The notes: generated by a model from the letters alone, not told the origin. 64,000 nucleotides of DNA from Talinum fruticosum (GCA_021018815.1 JAITYX010000009.1:5458501-5522500); one strand, 5' to 3'. Positions 1 through 11,435 are shown, counted from the first letter of the stretch. Program-made: numbers and translations.

Positions 1-760
1 GGTGCCTCCACCTTAGGTGTTTCTAAGATGCTTTCTTCCGCCTTGTCCTTCACTATCATGGACAAGATTTCCTCGGTGTCCACCGAGTTCAAGGACACCC
101 TCCAGTCATTCAAGACTGTCCTCCGAGTCATTCAAGACTGTCCTTCGACCTATGACCATTAACCGTAAAACCGCCCAATCCCAAATCCGAGAGCGAGCAA
201 GATGTGCTTCTCGAGATGAAGGCCTTGTTTAAGGAGCAGAGGGAACCGATCCAGCTCCTTCAGGAGAGGCGATCTAAGGCGGATCAAGATCCGGTCGACT
301 CGGACACTTCCGAAGGATCCTCGAGTCCGGCTAAATCCTCTTCGAAGGGGGACAAGAAGAAGAAGAAGAAGAAGAAGAGCTCGTATCCGAGGCAGCTCCA
401 TCCGAGGAAGGGGAGAAAGAAGAAGAACAAGGGGCAACAGCAGCGAGAGGGCACAAGTACTCCAAGCACCTCAACCGGAAATGATCGGCTTAGACAGTAA
501 TTTGAGTGGGTCGAAGACCTCGCCGACCATGGTCGGTCAGCTACTAATCGGCCTGAGCACACCCCTCCATCGGTCGAGTTCCGGGAGGATGAGCCTCCGG
601 ACGACCTAGTTCCGGGTCATCCACTCGGAGCCGAGCCCATTCCAAAGATCCCGGTGTTGCCTTCGCCTCGCTCGTCAACATCTTCCGGATCTTATCGGCG
701 AGGCGCATCGCTCGTCCACCAACGTCGACTCAGGCTGCTCCATCTCCTCCATCTTAATTT
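1..760 (+). pseudogene. C-terminal part of copia third ORF (env-like position), broken
   Basis: This is the C-terminal half of the extra ORF that SIRE-type copia elements carry between RNase H and the 3' LTR. Visible pieces are MDKISSVS, then a predicted coiled-coil stretch (QIRERA, LEMKALFKEQREP), a lysine run KKKKKKK coded by an AAG repeat at about 353-379, and the tail motif DEPPDDLV. Frames shift at least twice (a repeated CCAGTCATTCAAGAC near 103-140 disrupts the frame). The same order of pieces is seen at 4097-5256 and 57673-59256. Its function is unknown; in SIRE-like elements this position is often called env-like. Confidence 0.65.
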
Positions 761-1295
761 TTTTTCGCTTAATTTTTTTGTCCGGACATCAAATATGTAT
801 CTACTTGATACATTCTTCCTCTTTTGTTTTTGCTTTGAAAGCCAAGGGGAAGAATAGTTAGAAAAATTTATTGTCTTGTTTAGGGGAGTTTCTCTCACCC
901 TCTTTTGTGTAAACTCTTTAGCTTAAATTATAATGAAATTTCATTAATAATCCTACTATCTACCTTCCGATTTGCACTATCTCCGAGTTTACTACTTAAA
1001 GCAATTATTTCGAGTTTATTATTTCGAGTTTCAATTTCTTGCTCGGTATTTTTTTTTCTTTGCTCGATTCGACAACTATGTGTATCATTGCTTTGATACT
1101 AAGTTATTTTCTTGCTATGATACTTTAGCTCTTTTTATGCAATCTCAGCTTATTTTTCTCGGATAGAATATAAGTTTAACTTCATTTACTCTACACAATT
1201 CTATCATGTTTTTCCGACTTATTCCTTGAGAAAGGATGAAAAATCACATCTATATCACTAACAAAGTTTCGTCTAAGTATGGAATGCCTTTCATT

Positions 1296-1308
1296 AAAAA
1301 GGGGAGAT
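1296..1308 (+). promoter_or_regulatory. Polypurine tract of copia D1
   Basis: AAAAAGGGGAGAT lies immediately before the LTR start TGAAG. It is the expected plus-strand DNA primer, and the same tract precedes the LTRs at 5779 and 59617. Confidence 0.8.
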
Positions 1309-2844
1309 TGAAGACTCGGACCTTACATATATATATCATTCTGAGTTCCATCAAGGGATCGGGTATAAGACATCATCTCTCATAAGGTTTTGATTAAAAG
1401 TCATTATATCTCGCTTTAACGACTTTTCTGAGTGATATAGCATCTTTTCCGAGTGTTACGGAATCTATTGTATATATTCTCTTTTGACTCGATCGACTTA
1501 GAAAGCATATTCTTGTTTATCATTTCACGCACGGTTCCGAGTCACTTAGACAACACTCGGATGTACTGCATGTTCAAACACTTGTTCTATTTTGCATAAA
1601 CTTAGTTCTAACTTCATGACCTAAGTTTGATTGGATTACTTGTGTTAATTCATCTTTCTAAGTCGAGCATGCTTAGTTTGAACATTAGCAGTCTAGATCA
1701 AGTCTTTCCACTATGATGTTATTTATCCGCCTTGCTTTGTTTCTAGACCGACTCGGATGGAATTTGAGTATAATGGATATTAGACTCGGAAAATTGCACT
1801 CGACTTAGATAATTATGCACTTAATTATCTTAATTAAAATTATTATTTATGTCTAATCTTGGACCAAAGTATTTTATACTTTGAGAACCAAATTGATTTA
1901 CTTTTGCAGAGTTATTCAAACGAGGCTATCATATTTTTGAATTACAAAAGTAACCGGCTTCAAAACATCAAATCACCAGCAGACAAGGCTTTTTCAACCT
2001 CCGACCAAAGCCCGGACACACTGCGTCGGGGTTGCTCGTTTCCAAAGCTGGAAATCTGCAATGGTAAGCTTAACGGTGGTTTCCACCTTACTTTTTAAGA
2101 CACCACCAGTGAATTGGGACTTCCAAAGAAGTCAAGAGCCGTTGCCCAACATTCACACCTCAACGTATATTTTCCGAGTGACTCGGAAAATCCATTGCAA
2201 CGGTCACAAAGGACTTCCAGTCAGAAAATAGTCATAACGGCTAATCTACTTGGTCATCTATAAATAAAAGCCAACTCTCAAGACTTGAAGATTGCTTGAA
2301 CCAACTGTCAATACACGCACTTAACAAAAAGTTATTGTATTCATACTCAGTCTTGTACTTACAACTCTAACTCTGTACTTAATATCTTTATGAGTTGTAA
2401 GTTCTTGTAATTAGTTTACAATCACTCATTCTTACTTTCTGAGTAAAGTCCCTTGACCGAGTTATAAGGGTTAACTTAGCTCGGTTGTCCCTAAATGTAT
2501 AGGTTACCCGAGTTACGAAGTACTAGATCGGATAAGGTAATTTCTAAGTCTAGGAAAATCTTGTAAGGAATTGTCTAAGGGAGCAATTCTGGTTGAGTCT
2601 TTGTACTGTATTTTGTGGATTTAAAATAATGGATTTGACTCGGTGTTTGGATTAGCACCGACCGTGGTTTTCCGCCCCAGGAGGGTTTCCACGTAACTTT
2701 TGAGTTAGCACTTTTCGAGTCCAATCTAGACTCGGACTCTCCACGGAGTCATCTCTAGTTTTTTTTTCATTACTTGCTTAAATTTCCCCATCACCCTATT
2801 CACCCCCTCTAGGGTGACTTAGTTTCTCCAAGAGCAAACCTTCA
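1309..2844 (+). repeat. Copia LTR (D1), 1,536 bp
   Basis: It starts TGAAGACTCGG after a polypurine tract and ends GCAAACCTTCA. Matching LTRs lie at 5779, 47171 and 59617. It holds a TATA box at 2259 and the palindrome CCGAGTGACTCGG at 2174-2186. It is clearly diverged from the LTR at 5779, so the two were not made in one insertion. Confidence 0.85.
2259..2266 (+). promoter_or_regulatory. TATA box of copia LTR D1
   Basis: TATAAATA in the context GGTCATCTATAAATA is conserved in all four copia LTRs of the window. A 21-bp palindrome lies about 70-90 bp upstream. Confidence 0.7.
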
Positions 2845-3540
2845 AACTGGACTCGGACGAGAAAGGTAGAGTAGTAGATCGAAACTCTATCGAGGTATAA
2901 TTGGATCTCTGCTATATCTCACATCCAAGTAGGGCGAAATTATGTTTAGTGTATGTTTGTGTGCAAGATTCCAAGCTAATCCAAAAGAATCACATCTCAC
3001 TACGGTGAAGAGAATTTTTAGATATCTTACGGGGACTCGGAATATAGGCCTATGGTTCTCAATAGACTTGGAACCGACCCTCACTCGGATACGTAGATGC
3101 CGACTATGCTTGGATACAAGGTTGATAGAAAAAGCACATCGGGAGCATGCCGGTTTCGGGTCAATCCCTTATATCTTGGCACTCAAAGAAGCAAAACTCA
3201 ATTGCTCTATCAATTCATCGAAGCTGAGTACATTGCAGCTGCAGCGTCTGCTGTGCTCGGATTCTATGGATCAAGTAACACTTAAAGGATCTTAGACTTT
3301 CATGCAAATAAATTCCAATCAAGTGTGATAATCGAGTGCAATCAGCATCACCAAGAATCCGAGTTCAAGCATTCAAACATTGACGTCGAGTATCATTTTC
3401 TAAGAGACCATTCGAGAATGGTGATATTGAACTTGAATTCATTCTTACGAAATTTCGGTTAGCTGATATTTTCACTAAGCCCCTTAGTAAAGATCGGTTT
3501 TGTTTTATGAGGAATGAACTTGGCATGATTAATGCATGAT
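2845..3540 (+). pseudogene. Copia RNase H / pol C-terminus, broken
   Basis: Several frames together give a copia RNase H: SLISWHSKKQNS, a damaged STAEAEYIAA region near 3216-3250, KCDNR near 3325, and the pol end motif LADIFTKPLSKDRF followed by RNELGMINA and a stop near 3540. Multiple frameshifts and stops make it non-functional. It matches 56317-57016 in copia C piece by piece. Confidence 0.75.
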
Positions 3541-3934
3541 TATAATTTTTTAGTGAAATTTTCTGGCATGATTATGTGTTATATGTTTCCTTTCTTTGCC
3601 TTAATAACAATTGGTTTAGTTGACCTAGTGAGACTGAGCTAGGAGTTATTATATGTTTGCGCTTTCGAGTCGCTCGAAACCATACTCGAGTCACTCAGTT
3701 TAAGAGAAAAATGGACTTCAAACTTTTGAAATCATCTCTAGATTAGTGGAGAATTTCAGAAATTTCTTTTAAAATTTCTCCTTTTCTCTCTCTCTACTAC
3801 CCGCATCGATCGGTGAATTAGCCGTTGGGAGAAAGACACTGGAATTCTAACCATTAGAGACAGAAATGTCACACCTCACCGAGGCGACCGTTGGAGTTTA
3901 GGTCGGACCGAATATTGAAGGACATTCCCTTCAC

Positions 3935-3943
3935 TATAAATAG
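3935..3943 (+). promoter_or_regulatory. Putative internal TATA box before the third ORF (D2)
   Basis: TATAAATAG lies 162 bp upstream of the third-ORF start at 4097, followed by a pyrimidine-rich leader. The same motif lies at 57417 in copia C. An imperfect palindrome TTTCGAGTCGCTCGAAA sits about 271 bp upstream. Promoter function is inferred. Confidence 0.45.
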
Positions 3944-4096
3944 CATCCCTTTTCTTTCATTTCGCTACTTTACTCACTCGCTAACCTAATCTCTCACTTA
4001 CTCACTCTCGCACTCAAAGCTCTCAGTACTCTCTTACTCTCTCTCCTCTCTATCTATCTTTCGAGTTCATTATCTTTCACTCCAAGTTCATCAGCC

Positions 4097-5256
4097 ATGC
4101 CTAAAAGAGGTTCAACCCAAGATTTTCTAGGGTCTACAACCAAGAATCCTTGCACCGAGTAAGCCAAAGAGGGCACCTCTAACCCTCCCAAAATCATCAT
4201 CACCTAACACCTCACGTTGGATGACAAGTTCTTCCCAACCACATCATTCTCGTGGTTGAATCATATCAAAACCACTCGGAGTTTACAACTTCCTTTGCTT
4301 CGGTGAGTTTATCTACCTAGAACTCGTTGATGAGTTCTATTCTAACTTATCCAGCTCCGAGGAGTCATCACCTCAAGAGTTCGTGACACAATTGTGCGCA
4401 TCAATCTTTCCCTCCTCCACCGTCTCTTCAAAGTTTCCTCTCTCTTTCTCAACCGCAATCCCATCCCTTTCAACAAGATTGTGGATGAGTTCTTCGAAAA
4501 ATATGCCAAGGAAATCCTTGAGTCACGAAAGAATTTCTCACTAACTCGAGATGAAGACCGAGGCCGGACTTCTCTATTTTCTTCTAATGAGAACTTTCTT
4601 CTCTCATCACTCAAGCAAAGAGAATCTTAACTCTATGATGCTCAAAGCTCGTTCGATATCCTTGAGGGCTACGATGTAGACCTCTTCCCAGCCATCATTG
4701 AGCAAATGGCCACTGTGCCAGCTCAATCCAAGAAATCCTCTCCTTTTTCCTTCGGAGCCCTTTTAACCGTGGTTTTCAAACAGTTTAAGGTTCCCTTCCC
4801 CGCACACCTAAATGCAAGTGTTTGAGGTTTTCAAACGAGTTGCGGCTAAAGCAGACTCATTTTGAGGAGAAGGAGGAAGAGAAGGAAGAAGAGAAGGAGG
4901 AAGAAGAAGAAAAGAAGGTGGAAGCCCGTGGGACAAGGTGTTGAAGTTCCTCAAACGGAGCTGGTCAGCTCGGACAGTAGTCTAAGTGGGTCGGAAGACC
5001 CTACGGACATTGGTCAGCCCACAGCGGTCAAGCCGGAAGAAGCACCTCCCTCCGTGGTTTTCCAAGAGGATGAGCCTTTGGATGACTTAGTTCTAGGTCA
5101 GCCACTCGAGTTGAGCCGCTACCGGAGATCCCGATGCTGCCACCGCCCGATCTTCAACGTTATCTCAGGCTTACCGGCGTCGGTGCACTCGCTCGCTCAT
5201 CCACCTCGGAACACACATCAACCCCAAGCACTCCATCCCGATTTTCTTTTATTTTT
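4097..5256 (+). pseudogene. Copia third ORF (env-like position), broken
   Basis: The start MPKRGSTQDFLGS corresponds to MPKRGSHPDFLGS at 57673. Downstream pieces include LTLDDKFFPTTSFSWLNH, SLLHRLFKVSSLFLNRNP, FDILEGYDV and DLFPAIIEQMA, then an AGG/AAG-rich stretch at 4862-4920 coding for Arg/Lys, and the tail DEPLDDLVLGQPLE. At least three frameshifts and an in-frame TAA near 4625 break it. I do not recognise a known domain. Conservation of this layout in three copies says it was once a genuine element-coded protein. Confidence 0.6.
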
Positions 5257-5765
5257 TTGTCCGGACATCAATCAGTATCAATTGCATGTGTTCTTCCCTA
5301 TTTTTATTTTCTGTTGAAAAGAAAGGGGAGAACAATAGAAAAATTATTGTTGTCTTGTTTAGGGGAGTTTTCCCTCTTTGCTTGTATTTTTCTTATTTTG
5401 TGAATATATGAATGAATTGTCTTTTTGTTCAAGCAAGCATTATTTCCGAGTTCACACTTTCTTAGTTTGATCTCTTTTTATCTATTTTCACGCTCCGATA
5501 TATATATTCATATTTATTTTTCTCCGATATATTTGCTCACATTATCTTTTCTTTCGCTCTAATATAGTTGTCCATATTCTTAGCTAAATGTGTTATCCGC
5601 ATAAATGTTCCAAGTAGTGATAGTATCCGAAATGATTCTTTCTAAGTATGGATTACTTCACGCACTACTTCTTCTTCTAATATGTTCTACTCGAGTAAGA
5701 ATGAAAACTCATTTTTTTTTTTTCACCAACAAAGTTTCTATCTCGAGTGTGGAATACCTTTCATT

Positions 5766-5778
5766 AAAAAGGGGAGAT
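5766..5778 (+). promoter_or_regulatory. Polypurine tract of copia D2
   Basis: AAAAAGGGGAGAT directly precedes the LTR start TGAAG at 5779. Confidence 0.8.
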
Positions 5779-6514
5779 TGAAGACTCGGACTCGAATCTA
5801 GATCATTCCGAGTATTACATAAAGACTCGGTAGAAACCTCATCCCTCCTATGTTTTGATTACAAGTCATTCCGAGTGTTATAGAAACTCATGTATAAGTT
5901 TTCAATCGTTTCGACCGACTTAGAAAACACATTCTTACTTATCTTCTCACATTGATTTTTCGAGTCACTCGGACACCACTCGGATTTATTGCATGATCAA
6001 ATAATCTCTCTAACACTTTTTATCCGAGTTCCGACCGCATATTTCAAAGCAAAGTGAATTACGAGTGTTAATTCATCTTTCTAAGTCGGTTTGTATGTTT
6101 GAGAATTATTTGTCCTAACCAAGTCCTTATACTCTAATGTTTTCATTCTTATAACTTGATCTTTCTTAGGACTGACTCCGATGGAATTTGAGTATAATGA
6201 ATATTAGATTCAGAAAATTCCACTCTTCTAGGCCTAAGACATTTATGCACTTAATTGTCTTAATTAAATTATTATTTGTGCCTAATCTTGGACCAAAGTA
6301 TTTTTATACTTTGAGAACCAAAGTGGTTTACTTTTGTAGGTTATCCAAATGAGCTTATCTCATTTTTGAATTACAAAAGTAACCGGCTTCAAGCTGTCAA
6401 TCACTAGCAGACAAGGCCTATCTACTGCTAAACAAGGCTTAGACGCCGTGTTCTGTTTCGAAAACTAGAAAACTTCAACACTAAGCTAAACGGTGGTTTC
6501 CACCTTACTTTTCA

Positions 6515-6618
6515 GACATCACTAGTGGACTTGAGCACCTTGAGGAGCCAAAAGTCATTGCACAATGACATCACCAGTGGACTTGAGCACCTTTAGGAGC
6601 CAAAAGCCGTTGCACAAC
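6515..6618 (+). repeat. 52-bp tandem duplication inside the D2 LTR
   Basis: Two copies of a segment beginning GACATCAC and ending in a TTGCACAA-type sequence start at 6515 and 6567. The other three copia LTRs have one copy, so this is a duplication private to this LTR. Confidence 0.75.
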
Positions 6619-6725
6619 GTTCACATCCCAACGGATCTTTTCGAGCGACTCGGAAGAACCGTTACAATAGTCGGGACAGGCTTCAGTTGAGAAACCAAAC
6701 ATAATGGCTAATCTGCTTGGTCATC

Positions 6726-6733
6726 TATAAATA
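6726..6733 (+). promoter_or_regulatory. TATA box of copia LTR D2
   Basis: TATAAATA follows TTGGTCATC, as in the other copia LTRs. The upstream palindrome is decayed here (TCGAGCGACTCGG near 6640). Confidence 0.65.
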
Positions 6734-7311
6734 GAAGCCACTTCACAAGACTTAAAAATTGCTTGAATTTTTTTTGAAACACATTACTGAAGTAAAAGTC
6801 ATTGTTTTGATATTCAATCTTCTACCTACAACTCACGACTTGTAGTTCATACTTTATGAGTTGTAAAGTCTTGTAATCAGTTACATACTCTTCTTATTTT
6901 CCGAGTAAGGTCCCTTGACTGAGCTCTAAGGGTTAACTCAGCTCGGTTGTCCCTAACTCGTAAAGGTTACCTCGGTTAGGAAGTACTAGATCGGATAAGG
7001 GAACTTCGAGTCTAGGAAAACTCTGTAAGGAATTGTCTAAGGGAGCAATTTTGGTTGAGTCAATCCGTTGCATTTTGAGGATTCAAAATAGTGGATTTGA
7101 CTTGGTGCTTGGATTAGCACTCGTCCATGGTTTTCTGCCCCCAAGAGGGTTTCCATGGATCTTTGTGTTTACACTTTTCCGAGTCCAATCTAGACTCGGA
7201 CTACCTTGTTCATTCTTTTAAAGCTTAAAGTTTCTAAGTTTGTTAAAATTTCCTCATCACCCTCTTCAACCCCCTCTACGGTGACTAAGACTCTCCAAGA
7301 GCAAACCTTCA

Positions 7312-8890
7312 CAGGTTAAGTGATCAATCATGTATATTTCACCTATATACAACTAGTAGCCAAGTTATTAGGGGTCAAAATCCCATCAACATGACACAAA
7401 ACTCCCCAAAGCTAAGCAAAACTACACCATAAAAACAAAAATTTTAGGTACATGACTTCACCACCCCCACACTAAAATCAAACAATGTCCTCAATGGGGT
7501 AAGAGAGTACCAATAATGGAAGAAATAACTACATCGCAAAGAGGAAAAGGAAGGTAATAGCTGGAGTATACCTTGGAGCGGAATGATGACGCATCTCCCT
7601 ATTGTCATGAAACAACAACACAACAAATATGTACATAAGGAAAACAAATACAACCATAGAAACAAAGGTATAAATACAAATATTATATACAATATCACAC
7701 CCACAAACCCAAATTTAACATATCATAGTTGATCGAAATTCCTTCGGTTGGCAAACAATACTAATCAAAACGCACATTTCACGTTAAATGGCCAATAGTT
7801 ACCAATCATATTGAAACAGTTGGGGAGAAAGGGGAAACAAAGTAAGGTAAGATAAGATAAATGATGCTGAATTAGACCCCTCAATGACATACAAGATGAA
7901 CCCCGCAAATGATATACCATGAGAAAGTTGAGGTGGGGAAAAAGGCACTCACAAACTCATCGGCTCCCATCGGAGCCGGAGCCGGTAGGGTCCAATCTAG
8001 TGGAGCATACGCGGGCCCTCCTTGATACACGTGGTGATAATACATGGCGCATAAAATCTCCTTATTCCTCCTCATTACAAGGAGCTTACGCTCCTCATAC
8101 CGATCCATGCACCCTCGAAGATCCTCGATATTTGTCTCAACAGACTAGCAACAAGCTTGCACCCCTCTAAATGTTTCCCTAAACGCTAGATGGTCGGAGC
8201 AGGGTGAAGCGATTTCCGGTTTCATGTTAGCCGGGGCTTGAATAATTGACTCCGATAGCGATTGCCTAGAGTGGTGCAGATCGGGGTTAGGTAGTTGAAA
8301 AATAGGAAGGCCATGATGATTCATAAAGCACTTACTCCCTCGTGCAAGAACAAATTTCATCCTAAGTAATTCTTTCATGTCCAGCCTTTCTCCCAAAAAG
8401 TGGGCCTCTAATTTTTCCACTTCGCTACTCAAATTTATCCCCAACGTAATAGCTATAATCAAATCGCCTACCGCTATCACTTTCTTTGGATGCTTGGAAA
8501 CATCTTCCATATGACCGAGAAGGAAGGCCTTGATATCTACCTTAATTCGGTTCACCACCGCCTAAAGTAAAAATAACTCGGGGTTTCTAGCAACACCTTG
8601 GCTATCATGCCTCCCAAATACCATATTGGCCGTTAGACGCTGAAGGTAGCGAAAGGTTATGTTGTAAATGTCGGTGGCTTTTGCTTGCCCGGACTCAATG
8701 GCGAACCGATGGTCCTGTTCCATGTTTATCAAAGTGCGGTTTTGCCTACTACAAGTAATGCTATACCCCACATCCCCGGGGAAAAAATATCTTCTAGGCA
8801 TGAAATGATAAAAATGAACTTGTGCCAACCATTTCTCCTAAATGCATAAGTACCAAACCACGATTGGATCCTAGTGGGCACAAGCCCGAA
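7312..8890 (-). mobile_element. Remnant of another retroelement, possibly Athila/gypsy-type
   Basis: On the minus strand a reading frame (8831-7881) is followed, near 7500-7450, by a signature reading GAGGACATTGTTTGATT then TGTGGGGGTGG. That is the sort of non-coding motif seen after coding regions of Athila-like gypsy elements, and the G-rich part could be a polypurine tract. I could not find LTR ends. The right edge meets the A1 LTR near 8890, and the left edge abuts the copia LTR end at 7311. The stretch 7312-7450 shows nothing further that I can name. Confidence 0.45.
7881..8831 (-). pseudogene. Retroelement-borne ORF of ~315 codons with TAG stops; ORF1 / plant transposon protein-like
   Basis: Three successive minus-strand open stretches lie in one frame, separated only by TAG codons near 8559 and 8142, with another TAG just upstream near 8840. 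Each is a likely CAG-to-TAG change. There is no frameshift over about 950 bp, so this is far better kept than the surrounding elements. Visible pieces are FYHFMPRRYFFPGDVGYS, ATDIYNITFRYLQRL, HMEDVSKHPKKVIAVGDLI, and a C-terminal segment DRYEERKLLVMRRNKE that looks helical. The middle pattern (YHF...R, then a short open-and-membrane-free helix pair) resembles the putative plant transposon protein / Athila ORF1 class, but I do not recognise it with certainty. Confidence 0.5.
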
Positions 8891-9676
8891 CAATCAAAAT
8901 ACTAGAGAGCTCATTCAGTAGCATAATGCATAGGGATGAGCCGTATACAAAATTAGAGCCTAAGCTCTCTATTTATAGGGAAAGGTTTATGTCACAAGTG
9001 ATCTAAGTTAACGGCTTAAGCAACCGTCTAGAAATGAGTAGAAACCGGCTGAAAAATCACAAAAAATTGGACCAAAGAAAACAAGATAGAATTGGATCCG
9101 GGATGTGCGACACTCGGACCTAAACAACATCGTTGGGTCATTTAGCGTCTTCCGTGTTGTAAGAATACTCTAAGCAAAAGCGAGTGTTTCTAGTGTCTTT
9201 GGACCTGGTGCGCAGCACTGGACGAAGCAACATCGATTTCGAAAAATAAGCTCCCTGTCTTGGTTGGACTTTTCGAAGCAAAATGCAACGTTTTGGTGAT
9301 TCCGACCATGAAATGTGATGTCGGCCATACGAATATGTTTTGATGTCTTCAGCTCCGTGTCTAAGTTGGACACCGGTAGTGAAATGTGGCATTTTCAGCA
9401 TTGAACGTCCTTGTATGTGGCGTTATCCTTCCATTGACTCGGAAGTTTGACCCAGGCTTGGATCGTCCAAAAGAAAAAGGATTTTTGGACCGACCCATGG
9501 GAAAAGGTTATTTTATTTGGTGTTAAAGTTTTGTTATGGTGTACTTGCTTCAGTCACACTAATCAAATACTATCCCCGATCCAAATCAACCAACGTAACC
9601 GAGATTTCATCACTGGGCCAACAAAATAAAATATAGAAATAAAAGAGATGAAGATGACACATTTTAGGTGTCTAGA
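8890..9676 (-). repeat. Partial 3' LTR of Tat element A1
   Basis: Homologous by eye to 12900-13706 and 61480-62190. It holds the minus-strand TATA box at 8970-8977 and ends in GTGTCTAGA (other copies GTGTCTACA). The part beyond about 8890 is replaced by unrelated sequence, so this LTR lacks its downstream half. Confidence 0.75.
8970..8977 (-). promoter_or_regulatory. TATA box of Tat LTR A1 (minus strand)
   Basis: TATAAATA on the minus strand is followed directly by a GC-flanked hairpin (AGAGC/GCTCT arms). The same arrangement occurs at 13005 and 61558. Confidence 0.65.
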
Positions 9677-9689
9677 GTAAAGCCCCCAC
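9677..9689 (-). promoter_or_regulatory. Polypurine tract of Tat element A1
   Basis: On the minus strand AGTGGGGGCTTTAC precedes the LTR. The A2 equivalent at 13707 is GGTGGGGGCTAAG. Confidence 0.6.
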
Positions 9690-10330
9690 TTTGACCGAGT
9701 CCGAAAGACGAAGGGTCAAAGTAGACACTAAAGGATACTCATCTCGCTTTTGTGCATTGTTTTGAACGCTCACTATTATGTAGTGTCCGGAATTGGTTAC
9801 TTGTCACACCCGAACTCCAAGACAGGGCCTGGACTTGATCCCGACATGTGAGTTCTAAAGTCCGGTAAGAGAATCCCGATTTTGGCTTGATCAAAGCCTA
9901 AAGCTCGGTGAACATTTATGCTAAAACTTTAATAGTCCTTTGATTTGAAGCTTGGCCCGATAATCTGCTATACTAACATACTTGTTGGTGGATAATCATA
10001 TTTATGAAAGTTCAGTATTTTATGTGAATAAGGTAGTGAAAAGCAGATCGAAAAAATGATCCGCAAAAGTTGACGTAATGGGTCCAAGCATCTACTTGTA
10101 TGCACATGGTTCCAAGAACCCACTTGCCACACCTGATGGGACTTCTTAAGCTAGCTACTAGCTAGGGCTACAAAGCTACGAGCAGATGGGATGCCATCGA
10201 GCCTCGTAGGCTGGCGCCGGTGAGCCTTTGGCAGCCACGGCCCTAGCGTCGTTGTCGGATTCCCTCATGGTCTCCTCTTTCTTTTTTGACTTTTGTCTTG
10301 TGTGTTTGACATGCCTTGGCCGAATGTGTC
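9690..10330. other. Non-coding spacer between LTR and antisense gene (A1)
   Basis: No credible reading frame. It matches by eye the corresponding stretches of A2 (13720-14355) and A3 (62205-62836), including AACATGCTTGTTAGTGGAT-type sequence. It is probably 3' untranslated DNA of the element and upstream region of the antisense gene. Confidence 0.55.
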
Positions 10331-10338
10331 TATAAAAG
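10331..10338 (+). promoter_or_regulatory. TATA box for antisense PMD gene (A1)
   Basis: TATAAAAG lies 114 bp upstream of the ATG at 10445. The same box precedes the gene in A2 (14356) and A3 (62837). Confidence 0.55.
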
Positions 10339-10602
10339 AAGGAGTTAATATGTTCATTTTCCACACTTCACTTACTCTTCTCTTACTTGCTCTAGCTTTG
10401 CTCTTGGGAAAACTAGTTGGTTTTAAAAACACAACTCTCCAAATATGTCTAGGAGAAAGGCTCATCCTATCTGGAAGGACAAGGGTCGAGAAGTTAATTC
10501 ATCAAAACTTCCTTCAACGAGAGTGGCGTCCTCATGACAAATGGAGCCCATCTCTCGGTGGAGGCCGAGAACCATGTGTCTTCACTTGCTATATCTCCAT
10601 TA

Positions 10603-10680
10603 GTAAGCTTGTTGGCTTAAGCTTCTATCTTTGCTCACTTACGGTAGTACTTTTATTAAAAATCTTGTTGGATTTTGCAG
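10603..10680 (+). other. Intron 1 of antisense PMD gene (A1), 78 bp
   Basis: Donor GTAAGCTTGTTGG and acceptor GATTTTGCAG are canonical GT-AG. The homologous intron is seen at 14652-14733 in A2 (acceptor decayed) and 63120-63203 in A3. Confidence 0.65.
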
Positions 10681-11354
10681 AAAGGTTTCATTTGAAGTAA
10701 CGGGGCTATCGTGAAGTTCATGGAGATGTGTAGAGAAAGAAACTACCCCTTAGAGGACATCATGAATAATGACGGGTTTGGTTCCCATTACATGGCTTTA
10801 AACCATTTATGTGATAAAAAGAGCGTGATACCATTCGAGCTATTAATGAACGCTTTTGGGACACAACTAACACGTTTCATCTTCCTTTTCGGGAGATGAC
10901 CATTACTCCTTTTGATTTTGTCTGTCTTGTTGAGTTTGGGCTTCTCAGGGAGCCTCTATTCAATGACCAAAATTTGTATTGAAATCGCGATTATTTGCAT
11001 CACTTCTTTGGTCCCGTGGCTAGTAGGTTTCCTCGGGAGAATTTCTTTAAATACACTCTTCTTTTTATGCTTTTGAGAACGTTGAGTTTTGGGCTCAACA
11101 CACCCCGCAACAATAAGTTCGGGTCGTGCTTGCTCTTTTACTAAGCACTTTAATTTTCTTCGACTAAGCTTCAAAGGTGCATGTTCACTATTTGGTGAAC
11201 TTAGCGGAGCTAGATAAGATTAGAGACCTTAACTAGGGTGCACACGCTTATATCTCGTCCCATAAGGGGTCTATGCTCCGGTGTGAGGCACACCAAGGCT
11301 GAGAAGGATTTCACGAACTATCTTCCCTTATGTGGCTTGTGGAAGATTATTAAG

Positions 11355-11435
11355 GTATGCTCTATTTCGTCTCTTATTACCAAAATATTTTTATCTTGTA
11401 TGGATAAAAGTCTCACTTGTCTTGCTAAATTGCAG
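11355..11435 (+). other. Intron 2 of antisense PMD gene (A1), 81 bp
   Basis: Donor AAG/GTATGCTC and acceptor AAATTGCAG. It separates coding LPLCGLWKIIK from the next exon. Confidence 0.55.

Larger units (their letters stand above)
1..2844 (+). mobile_element. Ty1/copia (SIRE/Maximus-type) remnant D1: 3' internal region plus LTR
   Basis: The first 1.3 kb matches, by eye, the 3' internal part of the complete copia element C (58520-59616). It runs through the end of the third ORF, a 3' untranslated stretch and a polypurine tract into an LTR at 1309. The element's 5' part lies outside the window. It directly abuts a second copy (D2) at 2845, where the LTR end CCTTCA is followed by mid-pol sequence, so D1 and D2 do not form a simple LTR-flanked element. 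The stretch 760-1295 has no reading frame and is the 3' untranslated region. Confidence is high for family and moderate for how the two copies became joined. Confidence 0.8.
2845..7311 (+). mobile_element. Ty1/copia (SIRE-type) remnant D2: RNase H, third ORF, 3' LTR
   Basis: It begins within pol, at the point equivalent to about 56317 of copia C, and runs to the end of an LTR. The primer-binding site, gag, protease, integrase and nearly all of the reverse transcriptase are missing. What remains is an RNase H remnant, an internal TATA box, a broken third ORF, a polypurine tract and a 1.53-kb LTR. The left edge abuts the D1 LTR exactly at its CTTCA end, which suggests a recombination or deletion joint. 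Confidence 0.8.
5779..7311 (+). repeat. Copia LTR (D2), 1,533 bp
   Basis: It starts TGAAGACTCGGAC and ends GCAAACCTTCA, with a TATA box at 6726-6733. It belongs to the same family as 1309-2844 but is strongly diverged from it. It contains a private 52-bp tandem duplication at 6515-6618. Confidence 0.85.

Noticed and set aside
159..562. Minus-strand frames rich in Leu or Phe
   Set aside because: Mirror image of the AAG-rich coding repeat of the copia third ORF.
10293..10700. 135-codon plus-strand frame across the antisense gene start
   Set aside because: It spans the TATA box, leader and intron 1 and uses a different frame from the exon conserved in A2 and A3.
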